Shown one piece after another: positions 1-8,694 of a stretch of DNA of 64,000 nucleotides. The notes below the pieces were generated by a model. The model ran no database searches. It saw nothing but the letters and a program-made list of their open reading frames with translations, and was not told the origin of the DNA. The stretch lies in assembly GCA_030430565.1 (NCBI GenBank), contig JAUIKS010000010.1:124001-188000 (forward strand), in the 5' to 3' direction. Positions within the stretch are counted from its first letter, which is position 1; each line of letters begins with the position of its first letter. Position numbers and translations under genes: made by a program. The stretch comes from Polyangia bacterium. Lineage in GTDB: Bacteria; Myxococcota_A; Polyangia; Nannocystales; Nannocystaceae.

Positions 1-707
1 CAGACCACGGGATCGGCCTCGACTTCGCGCCGGTCGTCGACGTCGACACCAACCCGGCGAACCCGGTGATCGGCGATCGCAGCTTCGGCGACAGCGCGGC
101 GCGGGTCTCGAGCCACGCGCGCGCCTTCATCGCGGCCCTGCAGACGGGCGGCGTGGCCGGCTGCGCCAAGCACTTCCCCGGGCACGGCGACACGATCAGC
201 GACAGTCATCTCGAGCTGCCGCGCCTCGAGCATGACCTCGACCGGCTGCGCGGGGTCGAGCTGCCGCCGTTTCGCGCGGCGATCGAGGCGGGGGTCGCGA
301 GCGTGATGACGGCCCACGTGATGTTCCCGCAGCTCGACCGCAGGCGCCCGGCGACGCTGTCGCCGGACATCCTGCAGCCGCTGCTGCGCGAGGAGCTGGG
401 CTTTGACGGCGTGGTGTTCAGCGACGACCTCGAGATGGGTGCGGTCGCCAAACATTTTTCGATGCGCGAGCGGGTGCTGGGGCCGCTCGAGGCCGGGGTC
501 GACGGGCTGCTGATCTGCAGCGAGGCCGACTTTCAGGAGGAGGCGCTGCGCCTGCTCGAGCGCGCGCCCGATCGCCTGGTCGAGCGAGCGATCGAGCGGA
601 TGGTCGCGCTCAAGCGGGCCTACGCGCGCAGGCTCTCGTCGCTCTACTGCCCCTCGGGCCCGCCGTACCCGGAGCACCAGGCGCTGGCGGCGAGGGTCGA
701 CGAGTGA
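1..707 (+). CDS. nagZ: Beta-N-acetylhexosaminidase (NagZ, GH3), 5'-truncated by window edge
   Basis: This is the C-terminal part of a family 3 glycoside hydrolase; the reading frame is open from base 3. It reads DFAPVVDVDTNP, then the KHFPGHGDT-x-x-DSH loop that supplies the catalytic Asp/His pair in NagZ, and SDDLEMGA, which carries the Asp nucleophile. NagZ removes N-acetylglucosamine from 1,6-anhydro-muropeptides during peptidoglycan recycling, in the cytoplasm of Gram-negative bacteria. About 235 residues are visible out of a usual 330-350, so roughly the first third lies outside the window. The gene converges on the cupin gene, with a strong hairpin between them. Confidence 0.9.
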   Translation, partial: DHGIGLDFAPVVDVDTNPANPVIGDRSFGDSAARVSSHARAFIAALQTGGVAGCAKHFPGHGDTISDSHLELPRLEHDLDRLRGVELPPFRAAIEAGVASVMTAHVMFPQLDRRRPATLSPDILQPLLREELGFDGVVFSDDLEMGAVAKHFSMRERVLGPLEAGVDGLLICSEADFQEEALRLLERAPDRLVERAIERMVALKRAYARRLSSLYCPSGPPYPEHQALAARVDE

Positions 708-710
708 GCT

Positions 711-736
711 GCAGCGGCGCTGCGCTGCGCCGCTGC
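711..736. terminator. Perfect 10-bp inverted repeat between convergent genes
   Basis: The two arms, gcagcggcgc and gcgccgctgc, are exact reverse complements around a 6-base loop. The hairpin starts four bases after the nagZ stop and lies seven bases before the end of the cupin gene on the other strand. Position and symmetry suit a bidirectional terminator. There is no T-run on either side, so it may act with Rho or as an mRNA 3' end stabiliser. Confidence 0.55.
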
Positions 737-742
737 TCGTCG

Positions 743-1300
743 CTAGCTCTTCTTGCCGAACAGCCCGCGCAGCTTCTCGAGCGGGGTGTCGCCCTCGAGC
801 TTGTCCCACGGCGTCTCGAGGCCGCGGATGCTGGTGAGCCCGTGCTCGCGCATGAGGCGGATCGCGTAGTCCATGTAGAACTTGATGCCGTACTTCTCCT
901 CGGCTTGGAGGCCGGCCTTGAGCGCGCCGAAGCGGGTGGAGTCGGTGAATTGTTCGAAGCCGACGCGGCCGGAGAGCTCGATGTAGCGGACCGTCTGCGG
1001 CTTCTTGTTCCAGAACGCGTGGGGGATGCCGCGCGGCTTGATGACGTAGTCGCCGGCGGACGCGGTGAAGCGCTCACCGCCCTCGCCGCCGACCTCGAAC
1101 TCGATCTCGCCCTCGATGACGAACACGGCCTGATCCTCGCGGTGGTGCGTGTGCGGGGCGAGGAGCTGGTTGTGCTCGATCTCGCCCTCCATGATCGAGA
1201 AGTCGCCGCCGAGCTGGGAGGCCCGGACCTTGACGACCATCGAGTCGGTGTTCTCGCCCTCGCCGGCCTTGATGAGGAGTGTGTTCGCGGTGTACGCCAT
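743..1300 (-). CDS. Cupin-domain protein
   Basis: The 185-residue protein carries a cupin_2 beta-barrel. The metal-binding first motif is H50-T-H52-H53-x-E55, followed by the GEIEFEVGGEG turn, and H94 in PRGIPHAFW supplies the second-motif histidine. This resembles small metal-dependent cupins (sensors, isomerases or dioxygenases); the substrate cannot be read. The ATG was chosen because the conserved sequence begins right after it; the frame stays open upstream but overlaps the divergent regulator. It is transcribed away from an AraC-family gene across 147 bp, which suggests it is that regulator's target. Confidence 0.85.
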   Translation of the reverse strand: MAYTANTLLIKAGEGENTDSMVVKVRASQLGGDFSIMEGEIEHNQLLAPHTHHREDQAVFVIEGEIEFEVGGEGGERFTASAGDYVIKPRGIPHAFWNKKPQTVRYIELSGRVGFEQFTDSTRFGALKAGLQAEEKYGIKFYMDYAIRLMREHGLTSIRGLETPWDKLEGDTPLEKLRGLFGKKS

Positions 1301-1403
1301 CGCTGATTCCTGGTGTTTCCTGGGTGTTGAAGGGTCGGGATAGATCCGTCTGCTGCGGACGGTTCCAGGATGGCCAGGGGCGCGGGGTGGACCCAGTACA
1401 ATA

Positions 1404-1432
1404 GGCGACAGAGATCGAACTGTTGGCGACAG
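1404..1432. promoter_or_regulatory. Direct repeats ggcgacag, 21 bp apart: candidate AraC operator
   Basis: Two identical octamers, ggcgacag, start exactly 21 bp apart (two helical turns) in the divergent cupin/AraC intergenic region. A TACAAT hexamer lies just before the first copy. AraC-family activators commonly contact two direct half-sites about 21 bp apart. The assignment to the adjacent regulator is inference. Confidence 0.4.
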
Positions 1433-1447
1433 CCGGGCTCTGCCTCC

Positions 1448-2458
1448 ATGACCGCGCGCGATACCGTCCAGCTCAACCCGCTCGCGGCCGCGGTCGCGTT
1501 CGCGCTCGCGAAGGGGGTCGAGATGGCGGAGGTCACCGAGGTGACCGGCCTGGGCTACGAGGACCTGATCCAGCCGTCGCGGCGCGTCGACAGCCTGCTG
1601 CTCGGGCGGGTGTTTGAGCTGCTCGGGCGCAGGTTCCCGGGCGAGGCCGTGGGCCTGCAGATGGCCCGCGTCGCGCCGTTCTCGTTCTTCGGCGTGCTCG
1701 AGCACGTCGCCGGCTACGCCGAGGAGCTGCGCGGTACGATCGAGGTGTGGGTCCGCTATCACAAGCTCGTCGCCACGGACCTCGAGATGGGCTTTGAGCA
1801 GGGTCCAGCCGAGTGCCTGCTGTGGTGGCGTCATCCCAACGATCAGCGCGCGCCGAGCCCGATCCCGCCGGAGGTGGTGGTCGGCCTCGCGACGCGGTTT
1901 TTGCGGGAGGTGCTGGCGATCGAGGGGGCGGTCGCGCGGGTCGAGTTCACGCACCCGCCGACCGCCGCGCTCGCGGTCTATCGCGAATTTTTTGAGGTGC
2001 CCGTGCGCTTCGAGGCGCCGCGCAACGGGATCGTGATCTTCTCGAGCGCGCTCGAGCGCCGGGCGGGGCAGGCCGATCGACGGCGCTACGACTATCTGGT
2101 CGAGCACCTCAGCTTCCTCGAGGAGCAGCTCGCGGAGGAGCGGGAGCACGCGGAGCTGCGCCGGATCCGCGCGGCGGTTTTGAGCAACGCGCGACGCGGG
2201 GAGTACAGCGCCGAGGCCCTCGCGAAGCGCCTGGGGATGAGCCTGCGCTCGCTGCAGCGCGTGGCCAAGGCCCACGGGCGACAGCTGCGGGAGATCCTCG
2301 ACGAGGTCCGCGAGCAGCACGCGCGTCGACTTTTAAAAGACCCGCGCCTGAGCGTGGAGGAGATCGCGTTTCTGCTCGGCTACTCGGCGGAGAGCGCGTT
2401 TCGTCGGGCGTTTAAGCGGTGGTCGGGGCAGAGCCCGGCGGCGCTGCGGCGGGCCTGA
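1448..2458 (+). CDS. AraC-family transcriptional regulator (arabinose-binding-like N-terminus)
   Basis: This 336-residue regulator has an N-terminal domain of the type found in OruR/ArgR-like AraC proteins (about residues 15-190). A C-terminal double helix-turn-helix occupies about residues 235-336. The HTH reads EALAKRLGMSLRSLQR and, in the second motif, VEEIAFLLGYSAESAFRRAFKRW, both typical of AraC. The ATG used precedes MTARDTVQL; an upstream in-frame extension looks non-coding. No clear Shine-Dalgarno is visible. It is divergent from the cupin gene and probably controls it and itself through the repeats between them. The ligand is unknown. Confidence 0.88.
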   Translation: MTARDTVQLNPLAAAVAFALAKGVEMAEVTEVTGLGYEDLIQPSRRVDSLLLGRVFELLGRRFPGEAVGLQMARVAPFSFFGVLEHVAGYAEELRGTIEVWVRYHKLVATDLEMGFEQGPAECLLWWRHPNDQRAPSPIPPEVVVGLATRFLREVLAIEGAVARVEFTHPPTAALAVYREFFEVPVRFEAPRNGIVIFSSALERRAGQADRRRYDYLVEHLSFLEEQLAEEREHAELRRIRAAVLSNARRGEYSAEALAKRLGMSLRSLQRVAKAHGRQLREILDEVREQHARRLLKDPRLSVEEIAFLLGYSAESAFRRAFKRWSGQSPAALRRA

Positions 2459-2520
2459 TAGAGATAGCCTTTCGGGCATGTCGACGGCCCGAGGCGCGGA
2501 GGTCGGTTATGACCTCGGGG

Positions 2521-3123
2521 TCAGCGACAGTTGTCGCACAGGCCCTTGAGCTGGACCTCGAAGGACTGATCCTTGACGGCACGCGGCACGCGGGAGCCGC
2601 GGGGGATCGCGATCTCGAGGTTGGGGATGCACTCGACCTCGCCGCACTCGGTGCAGAGGAAGTGCGGGTGCTCGTGGGTGCTGAGACCCTCCTCGTCGAA
2701 GGCTTCGAAGCGCCAGACGTGATCGCCGAGGTCGGTGCGGCGGGCGAAGCCGGACTCGACCAGGGTGATGAGGTTGCGGTAGAGGGTCGCGCGGTCCCAG
2801 TTCTCGCCCTCGAGGGAGTCGACGACCTGCTGGTGCGTGAGCGCGTGGTCGGCCGCGCGCAGCAGCGCGAGCACGGCGACGCGGGCGTGGGTCGCGCGCA
2901 GGCCGGCGTCGCGCAGCTCTTCGCGGATCAGGCTCTCGCCGCGCTGCCCGTCGTTCGCTCCGGGCTGGCGCTCAAGCCGTTTCCCATGCGTCTTCTCGAG
3001 CGTCTTCCCGGGCGTCTTCTCGAGCGTCTTTCCAGGAGTCTTTCCAGGAGTCTTTCCAGGCTTCCTCCCGGGCGCTCTCTCGGGGGCTCTGTCGAGCTTC
3101 TTCTGGGTCCTTCGCCGGTTCAC
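2521..3123 (-). CDS. Fur-family metal/peroxide regulator with repetitive basic N-terminal extension
   Basis: About residues 65-200 form a Fur/PerR-type repressor. The winged helix includes ATHARVAVLALL and DRATLYRNLITLVESG, followed by the dimerisation domain with HEHPHFLC. Two CxxC pairs (C-T-E-C and C-D-N-C at the extreme C-terminus) give the structural zinc site. The first ~60 residues are unlike typical Fur (140-160 aa): a run of GKTP, GKTL and EKTP/EKTH tetrapeptides with many Lys/Arg, encoded by 12-bp DNA repeats. The GTG start before NRRRTQKK is preferred over an upstream TTG. Whether it senses iron, zinc, manganese or peroxide cannot be decided. Confidence 0.85.
   Translation of the reverse strand: MNRRRTQKKLDRAPERAPGRKPGKTPGKTPGKTLEKTPGKTLEKTHGKRLERQPGANDGQRGESLIREELRDAGLRATHARVAVLALLRAADHALTHQQVVDSLEGENWDRATLYRNLITLVESGFARRTDLGDHVWRFEAFDEEGLSTHEHPHFLCTECGEVECIPNLEIAIPRGSRVPRAVKDQSFEVQLKGLCDNCR
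2991..3073. repeat. 12-bp tandem repeats inside the Fur-family gene
   Basis: Imperfect 12-base units of the type gtcttcccgggc / gtctttccagga run in tandem and encode the basic GKTP/LEKT tetrapeptide run. The unit length is a multiple of three, so gain or loss of a unit would keep the frame and change only the length of the basic arm. Confidence 0.8.
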
Positions 3124-3201
3124 GCGCGGTCGGATCAGCGTAGTGAACCGCGGCAGCGCGCGCAATCCATGACGGGCCCGGGCCGATATCGCGCTGATCG
3201 G

Positions 3202-5484
3202 TCAGGGATTTTTTCCGCGTCGGCGCCAGCGGCGGAGCAGGGTCTCGGCCAGCAGCAGCAGCGCCGCGAGCCAGACCAGCGGTCGCCAGCGCGGGCGCTG
3301 GGCCCGGGCCGGCCGCGCCTTCGGTTGCGAATTATCGGCTCCGGCCTCCACCGCGCTCGTGTCGCCGGGGCTGAAGACCGGCGCGGTCCGGCTCTCGACC
3401 GGGTCGACGTTGACGCTGCAGACCGGCGCTTGCCGTGCGCTCGCCGGCGCCTCGGCGTCCGCAGCGGGCTCGACGCGGTAGTGACCCGGGGCGCGGGTGT
3501 CCGTCAGCTCGATCAGCCCGCGCTCGTCGGGCGCCTCGAGCACGAGCTCGCCGCTGGGCGTGCGGATCGCGACGGGCGCGTCGCTGGCGAGTCGCCACGG
3601 CTCACCGACCATGAGCCGCGTCGACGCGGCCCCGCGGCGGGCGCTGGCGAGGTAGGCGAGCACGCGCTCGACGAGCGGCACGAAGCCGGGTCGCAGCGGC
3701 ATGTCGGTCCAGTCGCGGTCGATGGAGGTCGTGAGCAGCGCGACGCGACCGCGGCCGAACTCGCGGGTGATCAGCGCGGGCGCGCCGTTGGTGTAGGTCA
3801 GCGCGACCGCGGCGGTCCTCGTCGGGTCTGGCTCGAGCAGGACCATCCTGCGGGTGCGCGTGCCGGTCAGGCCGAGGTCGCCGGTCAGGCCGCGCAGCGC
3901 GGGGTGGGTGAGGTCGGCGGGCGCGAGCCCCTCGGTGCGGGCCTCGGCGCGGCCGGGCGCGGTCCCGGCGACCACGGTCTCGCGCATGAGCAGCGGGAGC
4001 ATGGGCCCCAGGCGGTCGTTGTAGTCGCGGGCGCGCACGCGCTCGCCGACCGAGATCCACAGCCCGAGGCCGCGCTGGACGGCGGCCTGCAGGGCGGGCG
4101 CGACGTCCTCGGAGGGCGCGCGGACGTTGGTCAAGACCAGCACGTCCGTGTCCTCGAGGGCATCCACGCCGCGCTCGCGCACTCGCTCTTCGAATTGCTC
4201 GGGGGCCAGGCTGCGCAGCTCGATCGCGCGCCCCGAGTCGGCCGAGGAGGCCGCGAGCGCGGTCGCGAGGAAGAACACCTCGTCGTGGGTGCGCATCTCG
4301 CTGGGGTCGCCGTTGACGACGGTGACCTGCACGCGATCACTCGCGGAGAGCCACAGGTAGACCGCGTCGTCGCCGGGCAGCGGGTCGTCCGCGTCGAGCA
4401 GCAGCTCGACGACCGCGGGCCGCGGGCCGCCCTCGCCCGAGAGCGTGTGCGTGAACTCGAAGGGCGCTGGCCGATCGCCGCGGACCTCGACCTCGGCCTG
4501 GGCGACGCGCTGCCCGTCGACGCGGAGCGCGACCGTCACGGCGCGCGCGTCCGCAGCGTCTCCCGAGCGCTCCTCGCCGGCGCGCTCCGTTCCCCCCGAG
4601 GTGTCGGATGGGTCATGTAATTCAGCGCCGGGCCGATAGCGGCGCACGCTGCCGGTGACCCTGACGGCGCGGGGGTCGAGGTCGCGCGCGGGGGACCAGC
4701 CGGCGTGCTCGATGCCGACGTGCTCGGGCCGCGGATCGGCGTCCGCCGTCGTCGCTTCGAGCGACTCGCGGCCGAGGGTCGCGAGCACCGGGACCAGGAT
4801 GATCGGCACGCCCTCGATGGACGGCGGCAGGCTGCCGAGGCCGCGCTCGCTGCGGTCGCCGATCGCGTAGATGGCTCGCTCCTCGTGGACGGCGCGGCCG
4901 ACGTTGCGCGCCGTCTCGAGGGCGGCCAGCGCGGCGGGGAGCTGACTGTCGAGCGTCCAGCTGCCGCGGTGGCGGTGGCGCGCGCGCGCGACCTGCTGGA
5001 TCCAGCTGTCGAGCTCGCGGCGCACGACGGCCGGGTCGGCGGTGAGCTCGATCCGCGGCCCCTCGGGATCGCTGGTGATGAGGCCGACGCGGCTCCCGGG
5101 GGGTAGGCTGCGCAGCAGCGTCTCGGCGACCTCCTGGGCGCGCTCGAGCAGGCGCTCGCCGTCGACGCGCAGCTCCATGCTGTGGGAGCCGTCGATCATC
5201 AAGACCGCGTCGTGCGGCGCCGCGAGCACGCTGAGCTCGCGCTGGGCCTCGCCGGTCGGGCGCGCGAGCGCGACCACCAAGAGCGCGAGCAGGAGCAGCC
5301 GGAGCAGCAGCAGCGGCGGGTCGCGCAGGGTCCGGCGACGGGTGACCACGGGGTCGCCGGCGGTCGCGAAGCGCAGGCTGGCGATCGCGATCGGGCGCGG
5401 GCGATCGCGGCCGAGCAGATGGGCCAGCAGCGGGAGTCCGAGGCCGAGCAGGCCGAGCAGCATCAGCGGCTGCAGCAGCGTCAC
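3202..5484 (-). CDS. BatA-like membrane protein with VWA domain
   Basis: The 760-residue protein begins with a BatA N-terminal membrane domain (LLQPLMLLGLLGLGLPLLAH) and a second hydrophobic segment near residues 57-73. A von Willebrand A domain follows with the MIDAS motif D-G-S-H-S (about residues 95-100). A long periplasmic region contains a glutamine-amidotransferase-like stretch, and a C-terminal membrane helix ends in RRWRRRGKNP. Such proteins act with MoxR ATPases and DUF58 proteins in envelope-stress or metal-insertion chaperone systems. The GTG start overlaps the stop of the DUF58 gene by four bases, indicating translational coupling. Confidence 0.88.
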   Translation of the reverse strand: MTLLQPLMLLGLLGLGLPLLAHLLGRDRPRPIAIASLRFATAGDPVVTRRRTLRDPPLLLLRLLLLALLVVALARPTGEAQRELSVLAAPHDAVLMIDGSHSMELRVDGERLLERAQEVAETLLRSLPPGSRVGLITSDPEGPRIELTADPAVVRRELDSWIQQVARARHRHRGSWTLDSQLPAALAALETARNVGRAVHEERAIYAIGDRSERGLGSLPPSIEGVPIILVPVLATLGRESLEATTADADPRPEHVGIEHAGWSPARDLDPRAVRVTGSVRRYRPGAELHDPSDTSGGTERAGEERSGDAADARAVTVALRVDGQRVAQAEVEVRGDRPAPFEFTHTLSGEGGPRPAVVELLLDADDPLPGDDAVYLWLSASDRVQVTVVNGDPSEMRTHDEVFFLATALAASSADSGRAIELRSLAPEQFEERVRERGVDALEDTDVLVLTNVRAPSEDVAPALQAAVQRGLGLWISVGERVRARDYNDRLGPMLPLLMRETVVAGTAPGRAEARTEGLAPADLTHPALRGLTGDLGLTGTRTRRMVLLEPDPTRTAAVALTYTNGAPALITREFGRGRVALLTTSIDRDWTDMPLRPGFVPLVERVLAYLASARRGAASTRLMVGEPWRLASDAPVAIRTPSGELVLEAPDERGLIELTDTRAPGHYRVEPAADAEAPASARQAPVCSVNVDPVESRTAPVFSPGDTSAVEAGADNSQPKARPARAQRPRWRPLVWLAALLLLAETLLRRWRRRGKNP

Positions 5485-6556
5485 CGCCCGCCTCCCCCGC
5501 GCGCGGACGACTTCGCGGGCGAGCTCGCGGACGACCTCGAAGCAGGACTTCCGGACAGGTGCGCGAGCAGGTCCAGCACCGAGTCGGACACGGGCGCGTC
5601 GGTGACGACGCGCGCGAGATGGACGCGCTCGCGCTCGCAGCTGCGCTCGAGACGTCCGAGGTAGGCGTTGAGACGTCGCAGGTAGCCCTCGCGGAAGCCC
5701 TGGCCGGCGCCCTCGACCGCGGGGCGGACGCCGCGGCTGTCCTCGAGGCGCAGCAGCTCGCGTCCGCTCCAGGGGAAGGTCAGCTCGTCGCGGTGCAGCA
5801 CCTGGGCGATCACGACGTCGAGGCCGCGGGCGCGCAGGCGCCCCAGGGCGTCTTGGAGCCGTCGCTCGCCCGGGTCCGCGGCCGCGCGCGCGTCTTCGTC
5901 GTCAACTTCGTCCTCGCCCGTTACTTCGTCCGCCGTCGCGCTCCCGGACGCGCGCGGGTCGGGGTCGAGGAGGTCGCCGAGCAGCACCAGCATGCAGCGA
6001 CGCGGCGCGTAGGCGAGGACGCGGTCGAGCGCGTCGGGCCAGGCGCAGGCGCCCTGGGGGCGGCCCTGGGCCTCGGCGAGCGCGGCGGCGATGGCTTGCA
6101 GGCGCCGCCGCCCGCCGACCGGGCGCGCGAGCTCTAGCCCCCGCGAGCGCTGGGTGTCGCTGGCGAAGCCCAGGCCCACGCGGTCGCCCTGGCGGATCGC
6201 CAGGACCGCGAGCGCGGCGGCGATCGCCGCGGCCGCGCGCAGCTTGTTCTGCGGACCTTCCCCGTAGGCCATGCCGCCGGAGTCGTCGATCATCAGCAGG
6301 AGATCGAGGGCGTCCTCGCTGTGGGTCTCGCGGTACACCAGGCGGTCGCGGCGGGCGACCGCGCGCCAGTCGAGGCGCCGCAGGTCGTCGCCGGGGGAGT
6401 AGGGCCGGTGCCCGCGGAACTCCAGGCCGTGACCTGCCCGCCTCGACATGTGACGACCGGCGCGCTGACCCCAGACCGGGCGCTGCAGCGTGAGCGCGCG
6501 ACCGCGGAGGAGCTGGCGCAGCGGGGGCGGGAGCAGCTCCGAGAGCGGGTCGTGCG

Positions 6557-6560
<4 letters not shown>
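5481..6560 (-). CDS. DUF58 domain-containing protein
   Basis: This 359-residue soluble protein shows the DUF58 signature [21 protein letters not shown] near residues 45-65. The VWA-like core follows with MIDDSGGM as a MIDAS-type metal site. DUF58 proteins are partners of MoxR AAA+ ATPases and BatA/B proteins; the precise client is unknown. An acidic linker ([13 protein letters not shown]) sits in the C-terminal half. It overlaps both neighbours by GTGA, so moxR, this gene and the BatA gene form one operon. Confidence 0.88.
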
Positions 6561-7594
<1,034 letters not shown>

Positions 7595-7724
7595 GGTAGG
7601 GATACGCGAGGACGGCAGAGGCGTTGGCGAGCCTGGCGCAGCGCTCGCGGTTGTGCGCTCTGTATACCCGCTGCGAGCCGGTCTCGCACCCAATCGCGAA
7701 AACGCGCCTGGCGGGCGCGCCGCG

Positions 7725-8627
7725 TCAGGCTCGCTTGCTCCCGATCTTGTTCAGCTCGTCGAAGCCCGGGAGCCCAGAGAGGTCGGGCACGAGCACGATC
7801 TCGATGCGCCGGTTCTGCGCGCGGCCCTCGTCGGTGTCGTTGCTCGCGGTCGGCTGGTGCTCGCCGTAGCTCGCGGCGCTGACGTTCTGCTGCGGCAGCC
7901 CGGCCTCGACCATGACGTTGGCGACCGCGATCGCGCGGGCCGAGGCCAGCTCCCAGTTGCTCGGGAAGCGCTTGGTGCTGATCGGCTGGTTGTCGGTGTG
8001 CCCCTCGACCTGGAACTTGCGGTCCTTCATCGACGCGAGGATCTGCGTGAGCTCGACGATCGCGGCCTTACCCTCCTCGGAGATCTTGACCGAGCCGCTG
8101 GCGAACAGGATGTCGGAGCGCAGCACGAGGACCATGCGCCCATTGACGATCTTCACCTGCAGCTTGCCGGCGTCGATCATCGCCTGGAAGCGCCCGAGCA
8201 GGCTCTTGTAGGAGTTGATGCGTGCGTCGGCGAGCCGGCGCTGGAGCTTGGCGACCGCCAGCGCGCGCTTCATCTCGTCGATCGACTCCTTGAGCGCGGA
8301 GCGATCCTTAAGCGTCTTGGCGAGGTCCTCTTCAAGGGCGCGCTGCTGGGCGTCGGCGTCGGCGAGCTGCCGCTCGAGGCCGACGATCTGCTCGTCGAGC
8401 GCCTCGACGCGCTGCTTCTCGTCGGTCAGCGCCTGCTCGAGGGACTGGGTCTTATCCTGCTCTTTGGCCAGCGCCGCGGTGGCCTGGTCGAGCTGCTCCT
8501 CGAGCGCGACGTACTTCTTCTTGGTGACGCATCCGCCCGCGAGCGCGGGGACCAAGAGCGCCAGCACGAGCGGCGCGAGCCGGCGGGGACGGAGCGAGTG
8601 GGGGGCGGACGCGGTGTGGGCTCGCAC
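7725..8627 (-). CDS. OmpA-family outer-membrane lipoprotein with coiled coil
   Basis: A basic N-terminus and hydrophobic stretch end in the lipobox L-A-G-G-C, predicting a lipid-anchored outer-membrane protein. About residues 40-130 are a heptad-rich coiled coil ([16 protein letters not shown] and onward). The C-terminal ~130 residues are an OmpA/MotB peptidoglycan-binding domain with VEGHTDNQP and the [22 protein letters not shown] signature. It likely tethers the outer membrane to peptidoglycan. The start is GTG. It reads in the same direction as the MoxR operon but is separated from it by 130 bp. Confidence 0.9.
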   Translation of the reverse strand: MRAHTASAPHSLRPRRLAPLVLALLVPALAGGCVTKKKYVALEEQLDQATAALAKEQDKTQSLEQALTDEKQRVEALDEQIVGLERQLADADAQQRALEEDLAKTLKDRSALKESIDEMKRALAVAKLQRRLADARINSYKSLLGRFQAMIDAGKLQVKIVNGRMVLVLRSDILFASGSVKISEEGKAAIVELTQILASMKDRKFQVEGHTDNQPISTKRFPSNWELASARAIAVANVMVEAGLPQQNVSAASYGEHQPTASNDTDEGRAQNRRIEIVLVPDLSGLPGFDELNKIGSKRA

Positions 8628-8694
8628 GGCCCGGGAGCATACGTGCCGCCCCGCGTCCGGGCAAACCGTCGTCGTCCCGACGGACGTTCTCCGG

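Noticed and set aside
2419..4620. 733-codon + strand frame across the Fur and BatA-like genes
   Set aside because: It runs through two well-supported antisense genes and its translation has no domain pattern.
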